A stretch of DNA of 50,982 nt, from assembly GCA_938023735.1 (NCBI GenBank), contig CALJDK010000129.1, forward strand, positions 1 to 50,982, given 5' to 3'. Source of the DNA: an uncultured Acidimicrobiales bacterium (GTDB lineage Bacteria; Actinomycetota; Acidimicrobiia; Acidimicrobiales; SHLQ01). Under the pieces are notes generated by a model. It worked only from the letters and a program-made list of their open reading frames with translations, searched no databases and had not been told where the DNA came from. Positions 26,743 to 35,386 of this stretch are shown here, in pieces; positions within the stretch are counted from its first letter, which is position 1; each line of letters starts with the position of its first letter. A program made the position numbers and the translations under genes.

Positions 26743-27921
26743 CTAGTGCACCCGAGCGTCTGGCCAGAGGCGAAGGAAGTTCTCGGCGCAGAAGCGATCG
26801 ATCGTCTGCTCGCTAGAACCAGCGAGCGACTTGGCGAACGTGCCTATCGGGTCGCGACCTCCCTCGACATGGGGGTAGTCACTGGAGAACAAATAGAGCT
26901 CGTCGTTGGAGTCGGCGATGAGGCCGGCGACATCCTCGTAGGGTCCAGGAGTAAAGGCCATCTGCTCGGTGAGCTGCTGGCTCGGCGGACGTTCGAACCG
27001 AACCGACTCATCGAACTTGCTGAACGAGCGGGCAATAGCGTCGAGCCGCTTCAGCATTGCAGGCACCCATCCGGCCGCAAGTTCCACAACTGCGCCCCGC
27101 AAGTCTGGGTGCCGGTCGAAGACGCCGTCGAGCAGCAGCATGCTCACGAAGGTCTCGGCTGGCTGGTGAAGGACTGCCGCGTCCTTGGTGCGGACGTTCT
27201 CGCCACCACCCATCCAGTCGCGCACCGCTCCCCGTCCGTTGTTACTCCACGAACCCAACGCCTGAAGCGGCGAACCGCCTACGTGCAGAACAAACGGAAC
27301 GCCTGCCTCGGCAAGACGGGCCCAGAACGGCTCGAGATCGACGTGACCGGGGGCGAACCCGATCGGTGCCCGATGCGGAACCCATACCGACTGCAATCCG
27401 TTCTCGATGGCCCAGTCGAGTTCGGCGATGGCTCGCGCCGGGTCATCGAGTGGGATGACCGCCACGCCCATGAGTCGGTCGTCGTCGGCGCAGAACTCGA
27501 CCATATGGCGGTTGTGCGCCCGAGCGCCCCCGTAACGATGCACCGGGTCGGTTTTGGAACTCGGATGGAACGGCAACACCACGCTGTGGGTGGCAAACAC
27601 CAACTGCTTCTTGAAGCCAAGAAGGTCACACGCAATCTTGCGATCGGCAGCGTCGAATGCACCGAGCGCCTGGATCTCTTTCGACTTCGATATCAGCTCG
27701 TCACCCAACGCGATCTGGGCTTCACGGTGTGCGTCGGAATGCCGCGAGCCCTGGTTGACGATCTCGGCGACCTCCTCGTCGGTCACCAACGACGCGTTGT
27801 AGTTGACCTCGGGAATGAACTCGCGAAGCTCGGGATCGGCGTAGGACGTGAGGAAATCCGGCAGCTCCATAATGTGGCTGTCGGCGTCGTAGAAGGCTCG
27901 TTCGGGCGGTGCGTATGCCAT
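26743..27921 (-). CDS. Amidohydrolase family protein (amidohydrolase 2, ACMSD-like)
   Basis: A 392-residue TIM-barrel metal hydrolase or decarboxylase. The N-terminal metal strand is FYDADSHIMELP (D-x-D-x-H). GVAVIPLDDPARAIAELDWAI is typical, the central His is in PFVLHVGG, and the late Asp is in LYLFSSDYPHVEGGRDP. ATG 27921 is preferred because a TAGGGT box stands 5 nt before it and upstream residues are low complexity. The family decarboxylates or hydrolyses aromatic or acyl substrates. It is divergent from the acyl-CoA dehydrogenase. Confidence 0.87.
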   Translation of the reverse strand: MAYAPPERAFYDADSHIMELPDFLTSYADPELREFIPEVNYNASLVTDEEVAEIVNQGSRHSDAHREAQIALGDELISKSKEIQALGAFDAADRKIACDLLGFKKQLVFATHSVVLPFHPSSKTDPVHRYGGARAHNRHMVEFCADDDRLMGVAVIPLDDPARAIAELDWAIENGLQSVWVPHRAPIGFAPGHVDLEPFWARLAEAGVPFVLHVGGSPLQALGSWSNNGRGAVRDWMGGGENVRTKDAAVLHQPAETFVSMLLLDGVFDRHPDLRGAVVELAAGWVPAMLKRLDAIARSFSKFDESVRFERPPSQQLTEQMAFTPGPYEDVAGLIADSNDELYLFSSDYPHVEGGRDPIGTFAKSLAGSSEQTIDRFCAENFLRLWPDARVH

Positions 27922-27926
27922 TCCGC

Positions 27927-27932
27927 ACCCTA
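27927..27932 (-). promoter_or_regulatory. -10 box TAGGGT for the amidohydrolase
   Basis: TAGGGT on the minus strand, 5 nt before the ATG at 27921. Confidence 0.45.
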
Positions 27933-28024
27933 CGTCGAAGCGCGAAGGACGTCGAAAAGGCCGGCGGTTAACGCACCCCGGCTCAGTTAACGATTGCGCG
28001 CTTGCAACTGGCAATATGTTGGCC

Positions 28025-29221
28025 ATGAGCACCGACGCACAGCAGGTAGAAGACGCACTCGACGCACTCCTAGCCGAGCACGACCCGTCAAGCCAAGGGT
28101 ACGAAGAGTTCCGTGGGCATCAGTACGACGCCGGCCTTGCGTGGGTGCAGTACCCCAAGGGCTACGGCGGAATGGGACTCGCTCCGCAGCTGCAGAAGAT
28201 CGTCAACAAACGGCTACATGAAGCTGGTGCGCCCCCAACCAACCCATCGCAGTTCTTTATGTACCTTGCAGGCCCAACCGTCGTCACGCACGGCGACGAT
28301 GCCGTAAAGGAGCGTTTCCTTCGGCCGATGTTCACGGGTGAAGAAAAGTGGTGCCAGCTGTTCTCCGAACCGGGCGCCGGCTCGGACTTCGCCGGACTCG
28401 GCACCAAAGCCATCAAAGATGGCGACGAGTGGATCGTCAACGGACAAAAGGTCTGGAACACTCTGGCCCACATTGCCGACTTCGGCATGCTCGTCACCCG
28501 CACCGACCCCAACGTGCGTAAGCACCGCGGCATGACCTACTTCGCCCTCGACATGAAGGCCGACGGCGTCGACGTACAACCGCTTCGCCAAATCACCGGT
28601 GAGGCCGAATTCAACGAAGTGTTCATGACCGACGTGCGCGTGCCCGATGCCCACCGCATCGGGGCTGAAGGCGAAGGCTGGCGCGCCGCACTCACCACCC
28701 TGATGAACGAACGCACCGCCATTGGTGGAAGCGGTGGCGGAAACCGGGCGCCTCAGCGCGGCAGCGGACCCATCGCCTACCTGATGGACGTGTTCACCAA
28801 GGGCGGACACGTAAACTCGCCCGCCGAGCGCGACAAGGTCATGAAGCTCTGGACCCGCGCCGAGGTACTTCGACTCACCAATATGCGCGCGGCACAGGCC
28901 GCCAAGTCGGGTAACCCGGGGCCTGAGGGATCGGTAGGCAAGGCAGTGATGGCCATCCTCAACCAGGACATCTCCGAAACCGCTGTCGATCTCCAGGGCA
29001 TGGCCGGACAAATCGACTACGACTACACCTTCCGTCGCCCCGAATCCACCGACCTTACCGGCTCCAGCATTGGCTACGCATTCCTCCGAGCGCGGGCTAA
29101 CACCATCGAAGGTGGCACCACCGAGGTTATGAAGAACATCCTCGGCGAGCAGGTGCTCGGACTCCCCGGCGAACCCCGAGTCGACAAAGACGTCCCCTGG
29201 ATCGACGTACCTCGCGGCTGA
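28025..29221 (+). CDS. Acyl-CoA dehydrogenase
   Basis: A 398-residue FAD enzyme of beta-oxidation type. It has WCQLFSEPGAGSDFAGLGTKAIKDGDEWIVNGQKVWNT (flavin and substrate binding), TYFALDMKADGVDVQPLRQITGEAEFNEVFMTDVRVPDAHRIG, and the C-terminal ANTIEGGTTEVMKNILGEQVLGLP typical of FadE proteins. ATG 28025 is preferred over ATG 28016 because CAATAT lies 7 nt before it; this is not decisive. The electron acceptor would be an ETF, not in the window. Substrate chain type unknown. Confidence 0.92.
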   Translation: MSTDAQQVEDALDALLAEHDPSSQGYEEFRGHQYDAGLAWVQYPKGYGGMGLAPQLQKIVNKRLHEAGAPPTNPSQFFMYLAGPTVVTHGDDAVKERFLRPMFTGEEKWCQLFSEPGAGSDFAGLGTKAIKDGDEWIVNGQKVWNTLAHIADFGMLVTRTDPNVRKHRGMTYFALDMKADGVDVQPLRQITGEAEFNEVFMTDVRVPDAHRIGAEGEGWRAALTTLMNERTAIGGSGGGNRAPQRGSGPIAYLMDVFTKGGHVNSPAERDKVMKLWTRAEVLRLTNMRAAQAAKSGNPGPEGSVGKAVMAILNQDISETAVDLQGMAGQIDYDYTFRRPESTDLTGSSIGYAFLRARANTIEGGTTEVMKNILGEQVLGLPGEPRVDKDVPWIDVPRG

Positions 29222-29287
29222 TCTGCTTCGTTCCCACCTCCTTCTCCATGCCTTCGGCATATCGCCGTTACGCCCATATGAACAGTT

Positions 29288-29396
29288 GTACCTGGCACCG
29301 AACCCCCTATTTGGTGCCAGGTACCAAACGGTCGTTTCGTGCCAGGCACCCTGGGAGCCAAAGGTTCCAGGCACCGGTCGCTCACCGATTGCGGTG
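29288..29396. repeat. Palindromic repeat element, copy D (hairpin plus two half copies)
   Basis: GTACCTGGCACC (29288-29299) and GGTGCCAGGTAC (29313-29324) form a perfect 12-bp stem around a loop containing CCCTATTT. Two further direct half sites follow, GTGCCAGGCACC and GTTCCAGGCACC, ending near the stop of the serine dehydratase gene. It sits between convergent acyl-CoA dehydrogenase and serine dehydratase genes. The CTATTT next to the stem links it to copies A and C. Confidence 0.65.
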
Positions 29397-30941
29397 TCGG
29401 GCAAGATCGAGTTCGATTCGCTGTGCCGTTGGCGTGATGGCCAAGCCACCCAGCCCGGTGCAGCGGAGCTCTCGAGCCATCAGCTCACTCACCGAGCGAT
29501 GAGCATCGAGCACCTCATCGAACGGCACCACGTGGTCGTAGCCGGCCAGCGCCATGTTGGCGCAGCTCAGTGCATTGGCGGCACCACTCACGTTTCGACC
29601 AAGACACGGGGCTTCAACCCGGTTCCCAACCGGGTCACAGATAAGTCCCAGCACATTCTGAATCGCCTGGCTTGCGGCCGAAAGCGACCGCGACGCCGAA
29701 CCTCCACCCAGTTCCACAAGTGCAGCCGCTGCCATTGCTGCGCCTGCGCCCGTCTCGGCCTGACACCCGCCAACCTCGGCGGCAAAGCTCGACCGGTTGG
29801 TCACAAAGACGCCTATTAACCCGCCGGCAAGAAGCGCCCGAGCGGCCTGTTCATCGTCGGCATCGACCGCGTCGATTGTGGCAAGCAGCGCCCCAGGGAA
29901 GGTTGCGCACGCGCCGGCCGTTGGGGCAGCGACGATGACTTCCATGGCGCTCTTGGCTTCCATCAACGCCGTCACGTAGATGATCATCTGGTTAAGAAGG
30001 CCGCCGTCGAGCAGAGAACCGGCTTTGGTCATCTCGGCGAAGTTGCCCGACTGCCAGCCGAGGATCCGGTCGGCGTATTCGGTGCCGGCGACTCCGGTCT
30101 CGACGCCGGTTCGCATGATGGCGAGGATCCGATGTGCTTGGGCAAATACCTCGTCGGGGTCGATTCCGCCCCGAGCGCACTCGTAGGCGAGTGCCCAGTT
30201 TGAAAGCGGGGCGTTGTCGAGATCGCCTTCCATCTCGGATGCACACATTTCGGAAGCATGGTCGAAGGGAACCACCACGTCGGGTCGAGACAGCACGGGC
30301 AGAACCGCACGGAGCGTCCGAACCTGGACGACTCCGGGCGATGCGCCAATGACATCGACATCGAGGGGTTTCTGCGACAGAGCCACGATCACGTCGCCGG
30401 AGGTCGTCCAACTATCCGCTTCCTCAAGCCCATCGACGTTCGAAGCGGCTTCTTCGGCCGAGCCGTCGGTCGCAATCACGGTGGTTACGTAGTCGCCGAA
30501 AATTCGAACCTCATTACCGTCGATCTCGATGACCTCGATGATTCCCCCACCGGTCGAGAGCGCAATCATCTGGTGCTGCTCGTCTCCACGGCGAGCCGTA
30601 AGCCGGTAAGTGTTGGGATGCGCATCGCCGAGCTCTGGTTTCTCGATAGTGATCTGACAGCCGCTTCCTTCCAGTTCCTGTGGCGAACCGGGAAGCCGGG
30701 GGTCGTCGGCCTCCCAACCCAGCAAACCTCCGTAGAGGCCCATGTCGGTGCCTTGGCTCTCGTGCGTTGTGGCGAGCGAACCGAGCGAGTCGTACTCGAT
30801 GTCGACCTGGTCGGGAACACCTTGGAGGAGGTCGTGAAGCAGGCGGCCGATTCGCACCGACGCTGCCGAATGCGAACTCGACGGGCCTCGCATTACCGGG
30901 CCGATCACATCATTGAAGACCGAAGCGATGAGTTCAGGCAT
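29382..30941 (-). CDS. sdaA: L-serine ammonia-lyase, Fe-S type, single chain
   Basis: A 519-residue [4Fe-4S] serine dehydratase with beta domain first and alpha domain second. It opens with GPVMRGPSSSHSAASVRIGRL; the regulatory linker includes STGGGIIEVIEIDG. The cluster cysteines are C393 (GGCQAETGAG), C435 (ICDPVGN) and C446 (EAPCLGRN). It converts L-serine to pyruvate and ammonia in the cytoplasm. TACCCT lies 7 nt before ATG 30941. It gives the cell a carbon and nitrogen route from serine or glycine, which fits the amine-utilisation theme. Confidence 0.95.
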   Translation of the reverse strand: MPELIASVFNDVIGPVMRGPSSSHSAASVRIGRLLHDLLQGVPDQVDIEYDSLGSLATTHESQGTDMGLYGGLLGWEADDPRLPGSPQELEGSGCQITIEKPELGDAHPNTYRLTARRGDEQHQMIALSTGGGIIEVIEIDGNEVRIFGDYVTTVIATDGSAEEAASNVDGLEEADSWTTSGDVIVALSQKPLDVDVIGASPGVVQVRTLRAVLPVLSRPDVVVPFDHASEMCASEMEGDLDNAPLSNWALAYECARGGIDPDEVFAQAHRILAIMRTGVETGVAGTEYADRILGWQSGNFAEMTKAGSLLDGGLLNQMIIYVTALMEAKSAMEVIVAAPTAGACATFPGALLATIDAVDADDEQAARALLAGGLIGVFVTNRSSFAAEVGGCQAETGAGAAMAAAALVELGGGSASRSLSAASQAIQNVLGLICDPVGNRVEAPCLGRNVSGAANALSCANMALAGYDHVVPFDEVLDAHRSVSELMARELRCTGLGGLAITPTAQRIELDLARHRNR

Positions 30942-30948
30942 ACGCCGA

Positions 30949-30954
30949 AGGGTA
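30949..30954 (-). promoter_or_regulatory. -10 box TACCCT for serine dehydratase
   Basis: TACCCT on the minus strand, 7 nt before the ATG at 30941. Confidence 0.4.
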
Positions 30955-30983
30955 GCTTCAGCGCGCTGGCGCGCCCTAGCGGC

Positions 30984-31817
30984 TTAGCTGTCGTAGTTTT
31001 CGAGCACCATGAGCGTGTTGGCCATGAGCGCATTGACCTTGGCCATCGCGGCGTACCACTCGGGCGACTCGTAGATCAGGCCATCCATATCGCGGCCAGC
31101 CGAAAAGATGAGATGACGTTGGTGGGCACGAGCCGCTTCGCTGAACGAACCAAGCTTGTCGTCCCACCATTGATCGAGCCCATCCATCGTCGTGACATCG
31201 TCGGGAATGTCGGTTTCCACCAACGCCGGTCGGCGCAGAATGAGTTCGAGCCGAAGATCGGGCCAGGCTTCTGGGCCAAATTGGAGCGGCGGAAACTCGA
31301 TGCCGGCCGCCCTGGGAGGGTCGTGACGACCCCGAAGCAACGCGTCGTTCATCACGGCAAGAGACGGGACCGGGAAGCCACCCCGAGTGAGATAGGGATG
31401 GTTGGAGAGCATGTCGGCGACGGTTGAGATTCGCGCCTCTTTCCACGTGCCGATCGCCCGCAGCCGGTACCAACGGATGAGCCCATCTTCGACATCGTCA
31501 TCATGGCGATGATCGCCAACCGAAGCGGTGAGAAGGTCGGGACCGAGCGGCTCCGACCACTCCCAGCCATCGCCGGCGGGTGTCCCCAGGAGGTGATCGA
31601 GGGTCTCTTTGTTGCCGGATTGGGCGATAGCGACGCCACAGACCTCGCACCAGCAGACAAGCTTTTGTCCCGTTTCGGCCTCGAGTTCGAGACCTCGTTC
31701 GAGAATCCATGGCTCCATCAGATTGTCGCTCTTCTTGCCCTTTGGAGCTGGGCGCCACCGACCAGGTAGTCCGCGAAAGTGAGCGTCAACCGGCTTGCGT
31801 GGTCGGCGGCTACTCAT
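30984..31817 (-). CDS. Uncharacterised protein coupled to SoxR
   Basis: A 277-residue soluble protein that I do not recognise. A basic, Pro-rich start (residues 1-30) is followed by a cysteine cluster C55-x-C57-x2-C60 (LVCWCEVCG) that could bind metal. The rest is rich in Trp and Leu, with a helical C terminus (about 235-275, EWYAAMAKVNALMANTLMVLENY). Its ATG overlaps the SoxR stop by 4 nt (31814-31817), and a purine-rich stretch GAGAGGGGA lies upstream. Co-translation with SoxR suggests a role in redox or xenobiotic response, but function is unknown. Confidence 0.75.
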   Translation of the reverse strand: MSSRRPRKPVDAHFRGLPGRWRPAPKGKKSDNLMEPWILERGLELEAETGQKLVCWCEVCGVAIAQSGNKETLDHLLGTPAGDGWEWSEPLGPDLLTASVGDHRHDDDVEDGLIRWYRLRAIGTWKEARISTVADMLSNHPYLTRGGFPVPSLAVMNDALLRGRHDPPRAAGIEFPPLQFGPEAWPDLRLELILRRPALVETDIPDDVTTMDGLDQWWDDKLGSFSEAARAHQRHLIFSAGRDMDGLIYESPEWYAAMAKVNALMANTLMVLENYDS

Positions 31818-32302
31818 GGTCGGTCCCCTCTCTCGGGTCTTTCGGGCCTTTCGGGCGAGGCGAAGGCGGGTGCTGGCGAATCGCCAAGAAGCCAGCGGGG
31901 GCCCGGTCCTAGTTCAGCGGCTGTATCGCCGGCGTTCCAAATTCCGCACCGTTCGAGCGATAGGCAGCCACATCCAATGCAGCCATCGACTTTGTCGCGT
32001 AGCTGCTGAAGTCCTGCGATGCGTTCGTCGATCTCGGCGCGGAAGCTCTGCGCCATGGCGCTCCAGTCGGCCTCGGTTGGAGTGCGACCCTCGGGTAGAT
32101 CGTCAAGCCTCTCGCGGATCTCGTCGAGCCGATAGCCAAGCTTTTGGCAGATCCGAATGAACGACAACCGGCGGATCGTTCCTCGACGAAACCGTCGATG
32201 GCCCGACGGGGCCCGCTCGGCCGAGATGAGGCCTTGTTCTTCGTAGAACCTGATCGCCGAGATCGCCAGGCCGGTTCGCTCGGCGACGGCACCGATCGCC
32301 AT
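31814..32302 (-). CDS. soxR: Redox-sensing MerR-type regulator SoxR
   Basis: A 162-residue MerR-family activator. The helix-turn-helix is MAIGAVAERTGLAISAIRFYEEQGLI, then APSGHRRFRRGTIRRLSFIRICQKLGYRLDEIRERL. The [2Fe-2S] motif CIGCGCLSLERC (C-x2-C-x-C-x5-C) is specific to SoxR. The C-terminal Pro-rich tail is longer than usual. ATG 32302 is preferred because the alternative ATG 32344 lies inside the operator; choosing it would add 14 residues. Known SoxR proteins are oxidised by redox-cycling compounds. It is divergent from a VOC gene whose promoter carries the operator. Confidence 0.92.
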   Translation of the reverse strand: MAIGAVAERTGLAISAIRFYEEQGLISAERAPSGHRRFRRGTIRRLSFIRICQKLGYRLDEIRERLDDLPEGRTPTEADWSAMAQSFRAEIDERIAGLQQLRDKVDGCIGCGCLSLERCGIWNAGDTAAELGPGPRWLLGDSPAPAFASPERPERPERGDRP

Positions 32303-32331
32303 GAGATTGGCAGAACTTTCCGAGAAATCGC

Positions 32332-32362
32332 TTGATCTCAACATTACTTGAGATTGTACAAC
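32332..32362 (+). promoter_or_regulatory. SoxR-type promoter and operator of the VOC gene
   Basis: TTGATC (-35, 32332-32337), a 19-bp spacer and TACAAC (-10, 32357-32362). The dyad ATCTCAA (32335-32341) / TTGAGAT (32348-32354) covers the spacer. An elongated 19-bp spacer with a centred dyad is the hallmark of MerR-class activation, and the core resembles known SoxR boxes (CTCAAG...CTTGAG type). The -10 ends 6 nt before the ATG at 32369. Confidence 0.72.
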
Positions 32363-32368
32363 AGAGAT

Positions 32369-32800
32369 ATGAACCCATCACCACACACCACAACCGACCA
32401 AGCGCTCAACACCCGAATCGAACACGTCAACGTCACCGTTGCCGATCCCGAAAGAACCGCCGCAATGCTCGTCGACCTGTTCGGGTGGTCCATTCGGTGG
32501 AAGGGAGAGTCCAAGCTCGGTGGGCACACAATCCACGTTGGACAACCCGGCACGGGCGACGACTATCTCGCGATTTACACAACGCCGGAACGTCCCGAGG
32601 CAACCGCCCGCAGCACCGACCTGGGCGGACTCAATCACATCGGGCTCGTTGTCGACGACCTCAACCAAGCTGAGCGGCGCATTGTCGCTGCTGGCTACCA
32701 GACGTACTCCCATGGCGACTACATCCCGGGCCGACGCTTCTACTTCGATGTCCACGGCATCGAGTTCGAAATCATCAGCTACAACGAGAAGTCCGCCTAG
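32369..32800 (+). CDS. VOC family protein under SoxR control
   Basis: A 143-residue VOC protein. The first metal strand is RIEHVNVTVADPERTA, with MLVDLFGWSIRWKGE. The second half starts GLNHIGLVVDDLNQAERRIVAAGY, and VHGIEFEIISYNE ends with the Glu ligand position. ATG 32369 coincides with the predicted transcription start, so the message is probably leaderless. The SoxR-type promoter suggests a role against redox-active compounds, perhaps by conjugation or ring-opening as in fosfomycin- or bleomycin-resistance relatives; substrate unknown. Confidence 0.83.
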   Translation: MNPSPHTTTDQALNTRIEHVNVTVADPERTAAMLVDLFGWSIRWKGESKLGGHTIHVGQPGTGDDYLAIYTTPERPEATARSTDLGGLNHIGLVVDDLNQAERRIVAAGYQTYSHGDYIPGRRFYFDVHGIEFEIISYNEKSA

Positions 32801-32860
32801 GAATTTTCCTCAAATCGGCTACCTGCGAGTAACCTTTAGGTACGCAAAAGGGAGCCGCAC

Positions 32861-34180
32861 ATGAGCGACACAGCAACGACGACCGAAGACCTTGGCGAGG
32901 CCTTCAACCTACGAAGCCCCGACCAAGAGCAGGCCGAAGAATCGGCCGATGTCCCCTCCGCCGACCAGCTGGCGATCGAGGACATCAACCCGCTCAACCC
33001 GCACCTTTTCCGCGAGCACCGCTGGCACGACCACTTTGCTCGCCTACGCGCCGAAGACCCCGTGCACTTCAACGAGCTCGAAACCTCGGGTCGGTACTGG
33101 TCGATCACCAAATACGACGACGTACGTGCTGTCGACGGCGACTGGAAGACCTTCTCCTCGAGCAGCGGCATCACGCTAGGTCAACGGGTAGCCGACATTC
33201 CCGCAGACGGACCCGAGCTCGTTTCGTTCATCGCCATGGACCCGCCCACCCAAACCGAACAGCGCAACACGGTTCGTGGAATCTCGGCGCCAAAGAACCT
33301 CCGCAACCTCGAACCGCTTATTCGCGAACGCACCATCGAAATCCTCGACTCGCTCCCCGACGGCGAAACCTTCGATTGGGTCGACACCGTCTCGGTCGAG
33401 CTCACCACCATGATGCTCGCCACACTGTTCGACTTCCCATGGGAAGATCGCCGCAAGCTCACCCGCTGGTCCGACATCGTGTTCGCCATCCCCCAGCCGG
33501 GTGGCGTGGTGGAATCGATGGAGCAAAAGCGCGATGAAATGCTCGAGTGCGTCCACTACTTCGAGCGTCTGTGGGAAGAGCGCCTTCATAACCCAGGCGA
33601 CGACCTTGTGACGATGCTCGTTCACGGCGCGGCTACCAAGGACATCCCCACCGTTACCCACCTCGGCAACCTTCTGCTCCTGATCGTGGGGGGCAATGAC
33701 ACCACCCGCAACACCATGACCGGCAGCGTGTACGGCCTCAACAAGTACGCCGACCAGTACGACCAACTCACCGCCGACCCAGAGCTTGTCGGCAAGATGG
33801 TGCCCGAGATCATTCGCTGGCAAACGCCACTGTCGTACATGCGACGTACCGCCAACCACGACACCGAAATCGGCGGCAAGCAGATCCTCAAGGACGACCA
33901 AGTTCTCATGTGGTACATCTCGGCCAACCGGGACGAAGATCACTTCGAGAACGCCGACGCCATCGACATTCACCGGCCCAACGCCGACCGTCACCTGTCG
34001 TTCGGCTACGGCATTCACTTCTGTATGGGCAGCCGTTTGGCCGAAATGCAGCTGCGAGTGGTTTGGGAAGAGATCCTGAAGCGCTTCGAACGCATCGAGG
34101 TTCAGGGCGAGCCCGAGCGCACCTTCTCGTCGTTTGTCAACGGTTACGCCAACCTGCCGGTCACCATCACCCGCAAGTAA
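32861..34180 (+). CDS. Cytochrome P450 (CYP124/125/142-like group)
   Basis: A 439-residue P450. The I-helix is LLLIVGGNDTTRNTMTGSVY and the K-helix region is MVPEIIRWQTPLSYMRRTANHDTEIGGKQILKDDQVLMWYISANRDEDHFENAD. The heme loop is FGYGIHFCMGSRLAEMQL with Cys388. The TPLSYMRRTA and YISANRDE wording is typical of actinobacterial P450s acting on steroids, branched lipids or terpenoids. AAAGGGAG precedes ATG 32861, so this message has a leader. An aminotransferase gene follows after 10 nt. Redox partners are not adjacent. Confidence 0.92.
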   Translation: MSDTATTTEDLGEAFNLRSPDQEQAEESADVPSADQLAIEDINPLNPHLFREHRWHDHFARLRAEDPVHFNELETSGRYWSITKYDDVRAVDGDWKTFSSSSGITLGQRVADIPADGPELVSFIAMDPPTQTEQRNTVRGISAPKNLRNLEPLIRERTIEILDSLPDGETFDWVDTVSVELTTMMLATLFDFPWEDRRKLTRWSDIVFAIPQPGGVVESMEQKRDEMLECVHYFERLWEERLHNPGDDLVTMLVHGAATKDIPTVTHLGNLLLLIVGGNDTTRNTMTGSVYGLNKYADQYDQLTADPELVGKMVPEIIRWQTPLSYMRRTANHDTEIGGKQILKDDQVLMWYISANRDEDHFENADAIDIHRPNADRHLSFGYGIHFCMGSRLAEMQLRVVWEEILKRFERIEVQGEPERTFSSFVNGYANLPVTITRK

Positions 34181-34190
34181 TCTCACCGGC

Positions 34191-35315
34191 ATGCAGTTGC
34201 CGGACTTTCGACTCGAAACCCACTTCTCGAAATGGGAGTTTCGTGCCGAGCATCACCTGACCGCGTCCGATGCCGAGAGCATGCCTCTCGACGAACTTCT
34301 GGCGATGGCCACCGAGCAGCAGCGCGTCGACTTCCAGTCGATGTGGCTTGGCTATACCGAGACATGGGGTGCGCCAGACCTTCGCGAAGCCATCGCCGAT
34401 ACCTACACCGAGCGCAATGCGTCCGACGTCCTCTGTTTTGCCGGAGCCAGCGAGGGGATCTTTGCCGCCAACAACGCAATCCTCGACGCCGATAGTCACG
34501 CCGTTGTCGTAACGCCCAACTACCAGAGCCACGAGACGCTGCCCGCAGCTATCTGCGACGTAACCGGTGTTCCGCTCGATCCTGACGACGGCTGGTCGCT
34601 CGATATCGACCGAGTGGAAGCGGCGATCCAGCCCAACTCCAAACTGCTAACCATCAACTTTCCGCACAACCCAACGGGAGCGATTCTTCCGCTCGACTCC
34701 TACGTTGCCTTGGTCGAGCTGTGTCGACCTCGCGGGATCTATATCCTGCACGACGAGATCTTTAACGGGCTGGGGCCCACCGGCGCAGAGCATCTGCCGT
34801 GGATCGCCGACATCTACGAACGCGGCCTTTCGCTCAATGTCACGTCGAAGGCCTTGGGGCTTCCGGGTCTTCGTATCGGCTGGATCGCCTGCCAGGACCA
34901 TGCGGTGCTCGAGCAGATGGAGCGACTCAAGCACTATCTATCGATCTGTAACTCGGGCCCCAGCGAGCGCCTCGCTGTCATCGCGATTGAGAACCGCGAT
35001 CAGATCCTCGCCCGCAATTGCGCCATCGTCGACCAGAACCTGCCGAAGTGGGATGACTTCTTTGCCCAGTTCCCCGACATGTTCGACTGGGCGAGGCCCG
35101 ACGGATCTTGCATGGGCTTCCCCCGCTACACCGGGCCCGGCGACGTCGAGACCTTCACCACCGACCTGGTCGAGAATGCCGGAGTGCTCCTCTTACCGTC
35201 GACGATCTACCACTCCAACGTCGGTCCCGACATCACCGACCGATTCCGCCTCGGCTACGGCAGAACCAACCTCGACCAAGGCCTCGAAGCCCTATCCGCC
35301 CACCTAAAAAGATAA
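34191..35315 (+). CDS. PLP-dependent aminotransferase, class I/II
   Basis: A 374-residue fold-type I aminotransferase. Substrate and PLP residues are N160 (INFPHNPTGA), D188 (ILHDEIF), K220 as Schiff-base lysine (NVTSKALGLPGLRIGW) and R228. The phosphate-binding segment is FAGASEGIFAANNAIL. ATG 34191 is chosen, 10 nt after the P450 stop; upstream in-frame codons lie within the P450 gene. The family also contains C-S lyases. Substrate unknown. It ends at palindromic copy C. Confidence 0.88.
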   Translation: MQLPDFRLETHFSKWEFRAEHHLTASDAESMPLDELLAMATEQQRVDFQSMWLGYTETWGAPDLREAIADTYTERNASDVLCFAGASEGIFAANNAILDADSHAVVVTPNYQSHETLPAAICDVTGVPLDPDDGWSLDIDRVEAAIQPNSKLLTINFPHNPTGAILPLDSYVALVELCRPRGIYILHDEIFNGLGPTGAEHLPWIADIYERGLSLNVTSKALGLPGLRIGWIACQDHAVLEQMERLKHYLSICNSGPSERLAVIAIENRDQILARNCAIVDQNLPKWDDFFAQFPDMFDWARPDGSCMGFPRYTGPGDVETFTTDLVENAGVLLLPSTIYHSNVGPDITDRFRLGYGRTNLDQGLEALSAHLKR

Positions 35316-35316
35316 C

Positions 35317-35372
35317 GTTCCAGACACCCTATTTATATTGACGATTATCGATATGAATAAGGTGTCTGGAAC
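35317..35372. repeat. Palindromic repeat element, copy C (56-bp near-perfect palindrome)
   Basis: GTTCCAGACACC (35317-35328) pairs perfectly with GGTGTCTGGAAC (35361-35372). The pairing continues inward through CTATTTATAT / ATATGAATAAG with two mismatches, to a centre CGAT-T-ATCG. It fills the space between the convergent aminotransferase and enoyl-CoA hydratase genes and starts 2 nt after the aminotransferase stop, so a bidirectional terminator role is likely. Confidence 0.85.
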
Positions 35373-35386
35373 CGTATTCCGAATTT

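Noticed and set aside
32303-32344. Upstream ATG 32344 as soxR start
   Set aside because: This ATG lies inside the SoxR-type operator dyad and adds 14 residues before a normal MerR N terminus; not excluded, but less likely.
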